Shown: piece by piece, positions 1 through 8,805 of the stretch
Layout: each line of letters begins with the position of its first letter
Position numbering within the stretch: the first letter of the stretch is position 1
DNA from: JAJDUF01 sp965238265
GTDB taxonomy: Bacteria > Chloroflexota > UBA11872 > UBA12225 > JAJDUF01
DNA length: 64,000 bases
Direction of reading: 5' to 3'
Assembly: GCA_965238265.1 (NCBI GenBank)
Contig: OZ250185.1
Coordinates: 4,154,001-4,218,000 of the forward strand
Notes under the pieces: model-generated
Databases searched by the model: none
The model's input: the letters and a program-made list of their open reading frames with translations, nothing else
What the model was told of the DNA's origin: nothing
Translations under genes and position numbers: made by a program

Positions 1-827
1 GCGCCGGCTGCGGCGGCGGCCTCCTGCAAAGCCGTGACCATGTGGCGCACTTGGGCTTCCACCTTGGCGGGATCGTGACTGCGCGCTTCGCCGGTGACGG
101 TTACGCGCTCGGGGACGACGTTCATCGCCGTGCCGCCGGAGATCAGGCCGATATTGGCCGTGGTTTCGGCGTCGAGCCGGCCGAGACGCATCGCAGCGAT
201 AGCTTGCGCGGCCACGACGATGGCGCTGATACCCGTTTCGGGGGCGACGCCGGCATGGGCCGCTCTCCCGATGATTGTCGCGTCTATGCGGTCGTGCTGC
301 GGTGCGCTGTTGATGATGGTGCCCACCGCCCCGGCGCTATCCAGGACGACCGCCGTGCTGCTCCGTAGCATGCTCATGTCGAGGGCGCGGGCGCCCATCA
401 GCCCCACCTCCTCGCTCACGGTGAAGACGACCTCCACCGGACGCATGGGCTGCCCGCTCGCTTGTCCGGCCTGGAGCGCTTCGAGAATGGCGGCGACGCC
501 AGCCTTGTCATCGGCGCCCAGGACAGTCGTGCCGTCGCTACGGATTACACCATCGTCCAGCCGCGGCCGGACGCCGCGGCCCGGCTCCACGGTGTCGAGG
601 TGCGCGCTGAGGATGATTGGCTCGGCCGCGGCAGCGCCGGCCAGCCGGCCAATGACGTTGTGCTTGGCGTCCGTCGTCACCGCGCAGCCCAGGTCGCGCA
701 AGCGCTGGGCGACGACTCCGCTCATCGCCGCCTCCTCACCGGAGGGGCTATCAATGCTGGCGAGGGAGCAGAAGGTCTCGACGAGTCGCTCTTCGTGGAC
801 CGCGCTCGTCGGCGCTCGGTTGGTCAT
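1..827 (-). CDS. M20-type metallopeptidase (PepT-like), 3' part cut off by window edge
   Basis: Probable zinc-dependent aminopeptidase or deacylase of the M20 family, acting on small peptides in the cytoplasm. The minus-strand frame reads without a stop from the ATG at 827 to the window edge. It contains SAHLDT (zinc-binding His and catalytic Asp), GADDKAG (bridging Asp) and TVSEEVG (the catalytic and metal-binding Glu pair), in the order and spacing of M20 peptidases. A good ribosome binding site (AGGAGAG, 5 bases before the ATG) supports the start. It is divergent from the protease lipoprotein at 982. The C-terminal part lies outside the window, so PepT-like and other M20 subfamilies cannot be separated. 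Confidence 0.85.
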   Translation of the reverse strand, partial: MTNRAPTSAVHEERLVETFCSLASIDSPSGEEAAMSGVVAQRLRDLGCAVTTDAKHNVIGRLAGAAAAEPIILSAHLDTVEPGRGVRPRLDDGVIRSDGTTVLGADDKAGVAAILEALQAGQASGQPMRPVEVVFTVSEEVGLMGARALDMSMLRSSTAVVLDSAGAVGTIINSAPQHDRIDATIIGRAAHAGVAPETGISAIVVAAQAIAAMRLGRLDAETTANIGLISGGTAMNVVPERVTVTGEARSHDPAKVEAQVRHMVTALQEAAAAAG

Positions 828-885
828 CGCGTCTCTCCTGTAGACAGTGGGGCCATTATAGCTGCGGCGGCGCCTCACCCCCCGG

Positions 886-913
886 CCCCCACTCCACCAT
901 GATGGAGTGGGGG
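886..913. repeat. Perfect 11-bp hairpin between divergent genes
   Basis: Arms 886-896 and 903-913 are perfectly complementary around a 6-base loop. No T tract follows on either strand. It lies between two divergently transcribed genes, so it resembles the GC-rich intergenic palindromes seen elsewhere in the window rather than a terminator. Confidence 0.6.
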
Positions 914-981
914 AATGCGGCGGCAGCAGCAGACGCACTGCCCTTGACAGCGGACTATCGCATGACCTATCGTGACCCATC

Positions 982-3690
982 TTGCACGTTGAGTCAGTAA
1001 TACGCCCAGTAGAGTTCAGGCGTCTTCGGGCGGCAGCATGGATTCTCGGACTCTGGCTGGGGGCACTACTCATTACCGGCTGTGAAGTGAGCACGCCGTT
1101 TTCTCCAACCGTCACGCCAGCCCCGACGGCCACCGTTCCGCCAACGGCCACCGTTCCGCCACGGCCAGCTCCGCCAACGGCCACGGCTATCCCGACAGCA
1201 ACATTTACCGCTACACCGACATTGACGCCTACTGCTACCCGGACACCGACGGCCTCGCCCACGGCAACGGTTACACCCTCGCCTACCCAGCCCACGACGG
1301 CAGGTATCTTCGCCCGTCTAGCTCCCTCGGTCGCGTTCGTGGAAGTCACTTCGGGATCCGGAAGCGGTGTGCTGATCGAAGGTGGATACGTGCTGACCAA
1401 CGCACATGTGGTGTGGCCTTTCGAGCATGCTCGGGTAGTTTTCGGCGATCAGTCGGAGCACCTGAAGGTCCCGGTCGCACATTGGGACCTCATGGCCGAT
1501 CTCGCGCTCCTGGGACCGATCCAGACTACACTGTCCCCACTCCCACTCGGGAACGGTGAAGACTTGGCGGTCGGCAGCGAGGTCCTCTTGATCGGCTACC
1601 CGGGTGAGCCGGAGAAGCTCCCGCGTCCTACCCTTGCTAAGGGTATTCTGTCTCGCCTCCGAGAGTGGGAACCCATCCAGATGACCTTCATCCAGACCGA
1701 TGCCACGGTTGCCGGTGGGCAGAGTGGTGGGGTCCTGATCTCCCGAGATGGCGAGATTATCGGCATCACCAGCTTATCGTTCGCTGAGGAGCAGTTCTCC
1801 CTGGCTCTCTCGGCCAAGGATATCCTGCCCCGTCTCCGTGGGTTGCTGGCCGGGGAGGACGTCACCGGTCTCGGTGATCGGCGTCTACCCCGCGGAGACG
1901 GGCAGTCGTCCCACACCGTCTCACTCGATAGCCCGCTAGCCGTCCAGGCCTATGTCGTTGATCTGCCGGAAGGCTCCGAACTGAAAGTTGAGGTGGAGAG
2001 CGAGCATAATGCCAGCTTCACCGTCGTGGAATCCACCGGATACTGGCTGGTATTTGCCGACGAGGGGACCAGTGGGCTCGAGTCTGATTCGGCGACGACA
2101 GAGGTGGCAGGGCCGCACTTTGTGGTTGTCTTCCGAGAGGAAGGCTGGGGACCAGGAGAATTCCAGGTCACCAGCAACCGTCAACTCATACCGGTACACG
2201 ATCCTGATGATGGCAAGACCATCAACCTGGGCCAGACTCTGCGCGGTAGCATTGACTACCCCGGTGATAGTGACGTGTTTGTCATTGACCTGGAAGACGG
2301 CGCCATCATCACCATGCATGTCGATTCCATCGCAATTGATCCCTTGGTTGGCATTCTCGCCTCGGGCAGCGAGTTTGGGGAGCTCGTAGAAGATGACGAC
2401 AGCGGCGGCGGCCTCTTAGGACTCAGCGCAGAACTCCACTTCAAAGCTACTCAGGCTGGTACGCACCTTATTCTCGTTGAGGACTCGTTTGACGAGGTCG
2501 CTGGCGGTTACATATTGACAGTCAAGCCGGCCGCACCGGACGCGACGCCCGTCACCGCGCCAACGCCGACGCCGGTCCCAGTGGCTCTCGATACACCTGT
2601 GGGGCCGATGCTCGTGTATAACGGCATCGAGGCCGACTTCAGCCTACAGTATCCGGCAGGGTGGGAGGAACAACCCACTCGGCAAGGCGAAACGGCGCGC
2701 TTCGCGAACGAGCAGGGCGGACTATTTGGTATCACCGAGCACGATCTCGTCGTCGCCGGCCTCGGTCGGATGGATGTAGATCGCTATACGGAGGCTGTCG
2801 TCAGTCTATTGGGAAGTGTCCCGACTACTAGAGTGCTCTGGGCGGACTCTTTCACGACGGCGCAGGGCCTCCCTGCGGCAGACATCGCGTTCGATATAGG
2901 TGGAGGCGTCTTCACAGGTAGGCGCCTCCTGTACGTCCACGATGGACGCATCGGCTTCGGCGCCGCGTATATCGTTCCAGCAGTTCAGTATCAGGAGCTT
3001 GAGTCCGTCATTATCTATTCGTTCTGTAGCTTTCGCGTCAACGGGGAAGATTTGGATCAGTCAGCGATAGAGCAGTGTTTCCGGGATACGAAAGAGGCTA
3101 ACACTTTCCGCGAACAAGGTAGAGGAAATGCACAGAAGGGTGATTTCGAGCAGGCGATCATAGACTTCGGCAAAGCGATTGAGCTTCGGCCGCAGAATAA
3201 AGGTCTCTACACAGCGCGCGCTTTGAACTACTGGCGGCTACAAGACAACACCAAGTCACTGGAGGATCTGGACCGTGCGTTGTTGCTCGATCCCGACTAC
3301 GCGAATGCCTACAACATTAGGGCAACCGTACACACCACTGCCAAGAATTACGAGCAGGCACTGGCGGATGTAGAAAAGGCGCTGGAGTTATCCGAACCAG
3401 GGCGGAGGGAGTACCTAGCTTACCTAGACACACGTGCTCACATCTATCTGAACACGGGCGAATACGAAAAGGCCAAGTCCGACTACGATGCCGTGCTCGA
3501 ACGTGGTCTGGATTACCCGGCACCCTTCTTGGGCGCCGGCCTGACCTATGCTGCCCTTGGCGAGAATGAGCGTGCCATCGAACTGTTGCAACAGGGGCTA
3601 GAGCGAGTGGCGGAGGAACAGCACCCTGATCCACAACTGACCGACCTGACGCCCCGGGCACAGGAGACCCTATCGAAGCTCACGTCATAG
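982..3690 (+). CDS. Lipoprotein: trypsin-like serine protease with PPC-like and TPR domains
   Basis: Predicted surface lipoprotein combining several modules. A hydrophobic signal ends in lipobox LITGC (Cys34). A Thr/Pro-rich linker (about 40-105) follows, then a trypsin/HtrA-like domain with His142 (TNAHVV), Asp173 (ADLALL) and Ser248 (GGQSGG). Next are two regions resembling pre-peptidase C-terminal domains (about 310-510), a domain beginning near YNGIEADFSLQYPAGW, and C-terminal TPR repeats (about 700-890). No PDZ domain is evident, unlike DegP. The start is TTG at 982, because no ATG or GTG lies in frame upstream of the signal; no clear ribosome binding site is visible. The substrate is unknown; the TPR and PPC-like parts suggest protein binding outside the cell. 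Confidence 0.8.
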   Translation: MHVESVIRPVEFRRLRAAAWILGLWLGALLITGCEVSTPFSPTVTPAPTATVPPTATVPPRPAPPTATAIPTATFTATPTLTPTATRTPTASPTATVTPSPTQPTTAGIFARLAPSVAFVEVTSGSGSGVLIEGGYVLTNAHVVWPFEHARVVFGDQSEHLKVPVAHWDLMADLALLGPIQTTLSPLPLGNGEDLAVGSEVLLIGYPGEPEKLPRPTLAKGILSRLREWEPIQMTFIQTDATVAGGQSGGVLISRDGEIIGITSLSFAEEQFSLALSAKDILPRLRGLLAGEDVTGLGDRRLPRGDGQSSHTVSLDSPLAVQAYVVDLPEGSELKVEVESEHNASFTVVESTGYWLVFADEGTSGLESDSATTEVAGPHFVVVFREEGWGPGEFQVTSNRQLIPVHDPDDGKTINLGQTLRGSIDYPGDSDVFVIDLEDGAIITMHVDSIAIDPLVGILASGSEFGELVEDDDSGGGLLGLSAELHFKATQAGTHLILVEDSFDEVAGGYILTVKPAAPDATPVTAPTPTPVPVALDTPVGPMLVYNGIEADFSLQYPAGWEEQPTRQGETARFANEQGGLFGITEHDLVVAGLGRMDVDRYTEAVVSLLGSVPTTRVLWADSFTTAQGLPAADIAFDIGGGVFTGRRLLYVHDGRIGFGAAYIVPAVQYQELESVIIYSFCSFRVNGEDLDQSAIEQCFRDTKEANTFREQGRGNAQKGDFEQAIIDFGKAIELRPQNKGLYTARALNYWRLQDNTKSLEDLDRALLLDPDYANAYNIRATVHTTAKNYEQALADVEKALELSEPGRREYLAYLDTRAHIYLNTGEYEKAKSDYDAVLERGLDYPAPFLGAGLTYAALGENERAIELLQQGLERVAEEQHPDPQLTDLTPRAQETLSKLTS
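1126..1186 (+). repeat. Short tandem repeat encoding the Thr/Pro linker
   Basis: An 18-base unit reading ACGGCCACCGTTCCGCCA occurs twice in tandem and then in degraded form. It encodes TATVPP-type repeats in the flexible linker between lipobox and protease domain of the 982-3690 lipoprotein. Confidence 0.7.
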
Positions 3691-3888
3691 GGATCAACAG
3701 GGCACCGGACCACGTAAGCCGGCCGACGAGGGGGGGGGTAAGGGTGAGGCCCGGCAAGTGGACACGGGGTATATCGAGTCACCACTAGGCTACCGCCGGA
3801 TGCCCTGTTTTAGCCACCCAACCGCCTCCAGTGATGTCCCCTCTCCATACCGAACGCTACTGCCGCCCTTTTCTGCACAGCCGGGGCG

Positions 3889-5010
3889 TTAGGAGACGCG
3901 GTAGCGCTCGATGGCGGTTTCGTCTACGTCTAGGCCCAGGCCCGGACGCTGGGGAATCTGTATCACCGTGCCCTCGATTCGGAACGGCGGATCGCCTCTG
4001 AGTAGCCGTTCCAACGGCGCCCACTGCTCCCAGGGCAGTAGCGGCGGCGCCGTGATGGCCAGCTCCAGCAGGCGGCAGTTGGGGAGCGCGCCAACGACTT
4101 GCAGCCAGCCGGCCAGCGCGAGGCCGTGCGTGCCGTGGGGAATACAGGGGATACCGAAGCCCTCGGCCAGCGCGCTAATCTTCCGCAGGGTGAGGATGCC
4201 GCCACAGTTGTACGCATCCGGCTGCACAATATCGAAGGAGCGGGCGGCGAGATACCGGGCGAATTTCCCCAAGCCGCGGTCCCCTTCTCCACCGGTAATC
4301 GGAATGTCTACCGCTGCGGCCAGCCGCGCCGGTGTTTCGACATCGCTGCGGTCGAAACACTCTTCCAACCAGGTGCCGTCCGCTTGCTCGAAGGCCCGTG
4401 CCACCCGATAGGCCGTCTCGTAGTCCCACACCGTTCCGGGCGCGTGGGCCGTGCGGTCCAGCATCAGCTCGACCGTCTCACGGCCGCCCACGCGCTGGCG
4501 AACCGCTTGGGCCACGGCTACGTCGGCCAGCGGATCGGGGCGCCAGACGCGGTACTTGATGGCCGTAAAGCCATGCGCGACGTAGCGGGCAATGTCGTCT
4601 ACCTGGCGCTCCGGAGGCACGTCGGATTGATCGGCCGCGCCGGGCCAGACGCAGGTCAAGTAGACCGGGATATGCTCACGTGCCCCACCGAGTAGCTTGG
4701 ATACCGGCAGGCCGGCGGCTTTGCCAACGATGTCCCATAGCGCATGCTCGACGGCCGGCCATTGCAGCAGACTGGGGTTGCGCTGCAAGTGCCGCTCGAT
4801 GGCGAGGGGGTCTTGTCCCACGAGCACGGGTGCGATGGTGCTGGCCAGCGCGGCCGGGGCGGTGCCTCCGACGCCATGGAAGGCGTACCCCGTAATCCCC
4901 CCGTCCGTCCGCACACGGGTAACGCCGGTGTTGGCGATTGCGCCCTTGGCCTGCTCCGACTCGGAGGCAGGCAGCCGCAGGTCGAAACATTCAACGGCCG
5001 TGATCTTCAT
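3889..5010 (-). CDS. Mandelate racemase/muconate lactonizing enzyme family (enolase superfamily)
   Basis: 373-residue TIM-barrel enzyme expected to abstract a proton alpha to a carboxylate, as in acid-sugar dehydration or racemization. Visible superfamily residues are K152-Y-R154 at the end of strand 2, metal ligands near Asp185, Glu216/217 and Glu242, then Asp265 and the PHGTHG segment (His302/305) matching the C-terminal base region. Length is normal for the family. The gene lies 10 bases after the PhyH-family gene on the same strand, so the two are probably co-transcribed and may act on the same organic acid. The exact substrate cannot be read from sequence. Confidence 0.85.
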   Translation of the reverse strand: MKITAVECFDLRLPASESEQAKGAIANTGVTRVRTDGGITGYAFHGVGGTAPAALASTIAPVLVGQDPLAIERHLQRNPSLLQWPAVEHALWDIVGKAAGLPVSKLLGGAREHIPVYLTCVWPGAADQSDVPPERQVDDIARYVAHGFTAIKYRVWRPDPLADVAVAQAVRQRVGGRETVELMLDRTAHAPGTVWDYETAYRVARAFEQADGTWLEECFDRSDVETPARLAAAVDIPITGGEGDRGLGKFARYLAARSFDIVQPDAYNCGGILTLRKISALAEGFGIPCIPHGTHGLALAGWLQVVGALPNCRLLELAITAPPLLPWEQWAPLERLLRGDPPFRIEGTVIQIPQRPGLGLDVDETAIERYRVS

Positions 5011-5020
5011 CGCTGTGACC

Positions 5021-5881
5021 TCACGGCGCTACCGCTGCCTCGCCGGCGTGCTCCCGTATCCACGCCCGGAGGGGCACGTCCTCGTCGCTCGGTGAGGTGT
5101 AGCCCAGACCGCCGGTGCTGGCGCCGAGGAGCTGCCGGCGGATGGGATCGCAGCGGTCCATGAACCGGATAGAAGCGGTCATATCGTCTCTGGGGCGCAG
5201 CCAGCGGTAGCTGTAGCCGTAGAACAGCACTTTGCGCGAGACATCCGAGGCATTGTCGCTTGCCGAGTGCCAGATACGCCGGTCGAAGAATACCGCTGTG
5301 CCGGGCGCAACCCGCACGGCAACCGCTTCTTTCCCGTCCATTCCACTGTCGCCCCGACTGGGGCGGGCGGCTGACTTGCTGCGCGCGTGGCTCCCGGGCG
5401 CCAGATAGAGGTTGGCCCGCCCCAGCTCGCGGGTATCGGTGAGGAAGTAGGCGACTTTCAGCGATACCCGCGGCTGGGGGTCCGTCTCCAGCTCTTTGTT
5501 CAGGCGGTCGGAGTCCTGATGCAGACCAAGCTCGATCTTCGATGGTCGCTCCTCCGGCGGCAGCGGCGGCGAGACCGGCATGTGCGAGTGATAGAGCTGG
5601 ATGTTCCACCCCAGCAGGCCCCAGACCTTGGGAAACGTCGTAGGCCAGTCCAGCAGCTCCAGAAACAGCTCGTCGCGGCCCACAAAGTCAAGATGGTTGA
5701 CCCTTTCGTGCGGACTCAGGCCGTGCTCGGAGCGGTATTCCGCGTCAACCCGGTCCACGACCGTGGTGAGCCGCGCCACGAGGTCGTCCGGTAGCGCGTT
5801 CTCGACTATGAGAAAGCCGTTACGTTCGAATTCGAGCCGTTCGGCAGCGGTGAGGCGGTGTTGCAAGCCGGATGCGTCCAT
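5021..5881 (-). CDS. Phytanoyl-CoA dioxygenase (PhyH) family oxygenase
   Basis: Fe(II)/2-oxoglutarate-dependent hydroxylase family, 286 residues. The iron facial triad is visible as LHQDSD (His-x-Asp) and the distal His of RRIWHSASDN, followed by an Arg-rich segment (YSYRWLRPRDD) likely to bind 2-oxoglutarate. It is the first gene of a two-gene unit with the enolase-superfamily gene at 3889-5010. In environmental Chloroflexota such enzymes form large paralogous families, so the substrate is unlikely to be phytanoyl-CoA itself. A second, distant PhyH gene is at 7864-8802. Confidence 0.85.
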   Translation of the reverse strand: MDASGLQHRLTAAERLEFERNGFLIVENALPDDLVARLTTVVDRVDAEYRSEHGLSPHERVNHLDFVGRDELFLELLDWPTTFPKVWGLLGWNIQLYHSHMPVSPPLPPEERPSKIELGLHQDSDRLNKELETDPQPRVSLKVAYFLTDTRELGRANLYLAPGSHARSKSAARPSRGDSGMDGKEAVAVRVAPGTAVFFDRRIWHSASDNASDVSRKVLFYGYSYRWLRPRDDMTASIRFMDRCDPIRRQLLGASTGGLGYTSPSDEDVPLRAWIREHAGEAAVAP

Positions 5882-6180
5882 GCTTCTTCCTCCTCCGGGG
5901 CCGCGCGAGTGGAGATGTACCGTCCCTGAGCGAGGGATGTCATGCCAGGCAGCATACGCTGCCGGCGATGTGACGGGCGCTCCCGAGGTTGGTGCCGCCG
6001 CCTTCCATGCAACGGTGAGCCGGGAAGCTGCGCCCGCCTGCTCCTTACGCCGCTACAGGATAACGCAGATCGGAACGGCTCGCATGGTCGCGGACGACGG
6101 CTGTGGCAAGCCGGGGTGATGGTCTGAAGCAGGATTTGCAGGATGCAAGGATGAGCAGGATGGGGGAGGAGGGGGTGGCA

Positions 6181-6250
6181 CCCTCACCCCAGCCCTCTCC
6201 CAGGGGGAGAGGGGGTTTGGATTCCCACTTTCGCGGGAATGACGGGTGGG
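6181..6250. repeat. Dispersed intergenic repeat (CCCTCTCCC hairpin plus GGATTCCC...GGGAATGACGG unit)
   Basis: A CT-rich hairpin (CCCTCTCCC/GGGAGAGGG type) is followed by a GGATTCCCACTTTCGCGGGAATGAC-like palindrome. Related units recur at 6345-6376, 15557-15635, 53801-53829, 54821-54895, 56430-56540 and 63741-63768, all between genes. Confidence 0.7.
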
Positions 6251-6344
6251 GAGCGGGACCTACCCCCGGCCCCTTCACTGGCCGGGAAGGGGAGGCAGCG
6301 CGGCGCCGGCCGCAATCCGGGCTGATCGAGGGGCACCGAATGGC

Positions 6345-6376
6345 CCTGGATTCCGGCTTCCGCCGGAATGACGGGG
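6345..6376. repeat. Dispersed palindromic repeat (GGATTCCGGC...GCCGGAATGACGG)
   Basis: Variant of the same family as 6181-6250: GGATTCCGGCTTCCGCCGGAATGAC, a short palindrome ending in ATGACGG. It lies just before tRNA-Gln. Confidence 0.7.
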
Positions 6377-6403
6377 TGTGGGGACAGATCGTGGGGTGAG
6401 GGG

Positions 6404-6474
6404 CTGCCGGGCGAGGGCTCGAACCTCGACTGCGTGATTCAAAGTCACGTGTCCTACCATTAGACGACCCGGCA
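6404..6474 (-). tRNA. tRNA-Gln (anticodon TTG)
   Basis: The complement folds as a 71-nt cloverleaf. The acceptor stem TGCCGGG pairs with CCCGGCA, with discriminator G at 6404. The D arm is GTCT/GGAC, the anticodon stem CGTGA/TCACG with loop CTTTGAA (anticodon TTG), and the T arm CGAGG-TTCGAGC-CCTCG. U1-A72 is typical of bacterial tRNA-Gln. CCA is not encoded. Confidence 0.95.
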
Positions 6475-6676
6475 GTGGATGACAGGTTGCCTCTTCCCAG
6501 TCTAGCATCACCAGCGGGAACGGCGCACACCCGGCGACTGCTGCCGAGCCTTGCCCGGATCGTCACTGCCCGTTACACTGCGAGTCAGTCCCGGCTCCCC
6601 GCACTGCCCATCCCCACTGCAATAAGGTGGCACCGGCGAGTGCGGGAGGCCAGAGAGGAAGTAGTAGCAAAGCATC

Positions 6677-7858
6677 ATGGCCGTGGCGACTGAAACGAAC
6701 CGTGCTCCCCGGTCCGAGCCAAGAGCGGCTCAGGACCGGCGCTTTGATCTGATTACTCGTAACACCGCCGAGGTACTCACGCCCGGCGACTTGTCTCGCC
6801 TCTTGGCGGCCGGTCAGCCGATCAAGCACTATATCGGCTTCGAGATTTCCGGCAAGATGCATCTCGGCACGGGCCTGATATGCATGGGCAAGGTCAAGGA
6901 CTTTCTCGACGCCGGGGTCGAATGCACCATTTTCCTCGCCGACTGGCACACCTGGATCAATGATAAGCTCGGCGGTGACCGCGAGGTCATCAAGGGTGTG
7001 GCGGCGGAGTATTTCAAGGAAGGCTTCAAGGCCTCGATCCGCTGCTGGGGCGGTGATCCGAGCAAGTTGCAATTCCTGCTCGGCACGGACCTTTACGAGG
7101 GGAACGACGACTACTGGGCAACGGTCATTGACGTGAGCAAGAACACGACCCTGAGCCGGATGCAGCGCAGTATCACCATTCTCGGCCGTCAGGAAGGGGA
7201 GAGCGTTGACTTTGCCAAGCTGATCTACCCACCGATGCAGGTCGCGGATATTTTTATCCAAGGCGTGCAGCTAGCGCATGCGGGGATGGATCAGCGTAAA
7301 GCGCACGTCATCGCGCGGGATACGGCGCGGAAGCTCAAGCTCCGGCCCTTGTTGGACACGCGGGGACGCAAGCTCAAGCCGGTGGCCATCCACCACCCAC
7401 TCGTCATGGGATTGGGCAAGCCGCCCTTCTGGCCACCGCCCGAAGAGAACCGGCAGGAGTTCCTGGCGGCGATGAAGATGAGTAAGTCGGACCCGAACTC
7501 GGCGATCTTCATTCACGATAGTCCGGACGACATTCGGCGCAAGATTCGGAAGGCGTTCTGTCCACCGCAGGAGGTCGAGTTCAATCCGATCCTCGATTGG
7601 GCCAAGCACTTCATCTTCCGCGATGCCGACGTGGAGCTGACTATCGCCCGGACGCCGGCCAATGGCGGCTCGATCACCTACGGTTCATTCGCAGACCTCG
7701 CCGCCGATTACGAGTCCGGTGCGCTGCACCCGCTCGATCTGAAGGATGGCGTGGCCGCGCGGCTGACCGAGCTGCTGGAGCCGGCGCGTCAGCACTTCGA
7801 CCAGCCCGGCCCCCGCGAGATGCTCGCCGAGTTTGAGGCCCTTGCCGAAAGAGGGTGA
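6677..7858 (+). CDS. tyrS: Tyrosyl-tRNA synthetase, archaeal/eukaryotic type
   Basis: Charges tRNA-Tyr with tyrosine. The 393-residue protein has a class I Rossmann fold with HLGTG as the HIGH-type motif near residue 57 and KMSKSD near residue 272. Features such as CTIFLADWHTWINDKLGG and the IYPPMQVADIF block fit the archaeal/eukaryotic TyrRS subgroup rather than the bacterial TyrRS with its S4-like tail, and no C-terminal RNA-binding domain is seen. The ATG at 6677 is preceded by GAGGAAG, rather distant at about 15 bases. The following PhyH gene overlaps or abuts its stop, suggesting one transcript with pheA. Whether a bacterial-type paralogue exists elsewhere cannot be judged. Confidence 0.88.
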   Translation: MAVATETNRAPRSEPRAAQDRRFDLITRNTAEVLTPGDLSRLLAAGQPIKHYIGFEISGKMHLGTGLICMGKVKDFLDAGVECTIFLADWHTWINDKLGGDREVIKGVAAEYFKEGFKASIRCWGGDPSKLQFLLGTDLYEGNDDYWATVIDVSKNTTLSRMQRSITILGRQEGESVDFAKLIYPPMQVADIFIQGVQLAHAGMDQRKAHVIARDTARKLKLRPLLDTRGRKLKPVAIHHPLVMGLGKPPFWPPPEENRQEFLAAMKMSKSDPNSAIFIHDSPDDIRRKIRKAFCPPQEVEFNPILDWAKHFIFRDADVELTIARTPANGGSITYGSFADLAADYESGALHPLDLKDGVAARLTELLEPARQHFDQPGPREMLAEFEALAERG

Positions 7859-7863
7859 GTACG

Positions 7864-8802
7864 ATGGCTGGACTGACACCGGCACAGAGACAGCAGTATG
7901 ACGAGCAAGGCTACGTGCTGCTCAAGCGGCTCTTGGCGCCGGAGGCGCTACAGCCGCTCATTGATGACATCAGCGCTGAGGTAGACCAGCGCGCGCGCGA
8001 GTACTACGCCAAGGGACTGGTCAAGTCACTCCACTCCGAGCACGGCTTCGAGACGCGGCTGGCCAAACTGTGGGCAGAGTGCGAGGCGATCCATCAGCAT
8101 TGGTTTGGCGGTCGCCATGCCGGGCCGGGGCTGTTCAGCTTACTCACACACCCAAAGCTGCTAGATATCGCCGAAAGCATCGTCGGCCCGGAAGTCCATT
8201 GCGAAGGACGGCATCGCCTGCGTCCTAAGCTTCCCCACTGGGACAAGGTGACCGTACCCTGGCACGATGATACGTCCTTCGGGGGGCGACGCATCATCTA
8301 CTTCCGGGAGCCTTACGGCCTGGACACGCGGGGCCCGCACTACAGAGCCACGGCACTGTCGCGGGTACTCCCGATGACTCAGCTGCCCGAGCCGGGGTTC
8401 TGGCTCCCACTGGTCGAGGCGAATGAGGCGAACGGCTGTCTCCGGCTGCTCCCTGGTGGGCACCGTCACGCCCCACCATCCGCGTCTGCATGGGCTCCAG
8501 AGAAGGTGGTGACGGAGCTTGACGGGCTGCAGACGGTCTCCATGCCAATGCAAGTCGGCGACGTGCTTCTGTTCCATCAGCACCTACCACATCACTCACC
8601 CTACAACGGCTCCGATCATATTCGCTGGAGTGTGGACATCCGCTATCAGGACGGGCGCCAACGGGTTAAGTCGCCGCGCGAGCCAGGTTTCCTCGCTCGA
8701 AGCAAGGAGCGTCCCCAGGATGTCATCACGACGTTTGAGGGCTACCGGAGGATTCGAGATGCAGTGCGCGAGTTCATCGAGCAGACGGGAATACGGCTCT
8801 AG
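7864..8802 (+). CDS. Phytanoyl-CoA dioxygenase (PhyH) family oxygenase
   Basis: 312-residue Fe(II)/2-oxoglutarate oxygenase family member. Iron ligands are visible as WHDDTSFGG (His-x-Asp) and the distal His in FHQHLPHHSPYNGS, followed by RWSVDIRYQ with the likely co-substrate Arg. A GTG at 7855 in the same frame overlaps the tyrS stop. I prefer the ATG at 7864 because the AAAGAGGG sequence ending at 7855 then sits at a normal distance. It lies between tyrS and pheA on one strand with almost no spacing. It is distant from the PhyH paralogue at 5021-5881 and may act on another substrate. Confidence 0.85.
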   Translation: MAGLTPAQRQQYDEQGYVLLKRLLAPEALQPLIDDISAEVDQRAREYYAKGLVKSLHSEHGFETRLAKLWAECEAIHQHWFGGRHAGPGLFSLLTHPKLLDIAESIVGPEVHCEGRHRLRPKLPHWDKVTVPWHDDTSFGGRRIIYFREPYGLDTRGPHYRATALSRVLPMTQLPEPGFWLPLVEANEANGCLRLLPGGHRHAPPSASAWAPEKVVTELDGLQTVSMPMQVGDVLLFHQHLPHHSPYNGSDHIRWSVDIRYQDGRQRVKSPREPGFLARSKERPQDVITTFEGYRRIRDAVREFIEQTGIRL

Positions 8803-8805
8803 CCG

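Larger units (their letters stand above)
5882..6403. other. 522-bp intergenic stretch, repeat-filled
   Basis: No convincing gene. Bases 6170-6400 hold dispersed repeats (described separately) between the PhyH gene at 5021 and tRNA-Gln. Small open frames here overlap repeats and match no recognised family. Confidence 0.6.

Noticed and set aside
94..843. Plus-strand frame opposite the M20 peptidase.
   Set aside because: The minus strand carries clear peptidase motifs; the plus frame is Ser/Arg/Pro-rich shadow.
6622..6640. AAGGTGGCACCGGCG before tyrS resembles the T-box consensus AGGGTGGNACCGCG.
   Set aside because: No downstream strand to complete the antiterminator, no terminator or recognisable stem I with specifier loop in the short leader. 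Chance match is more likely.
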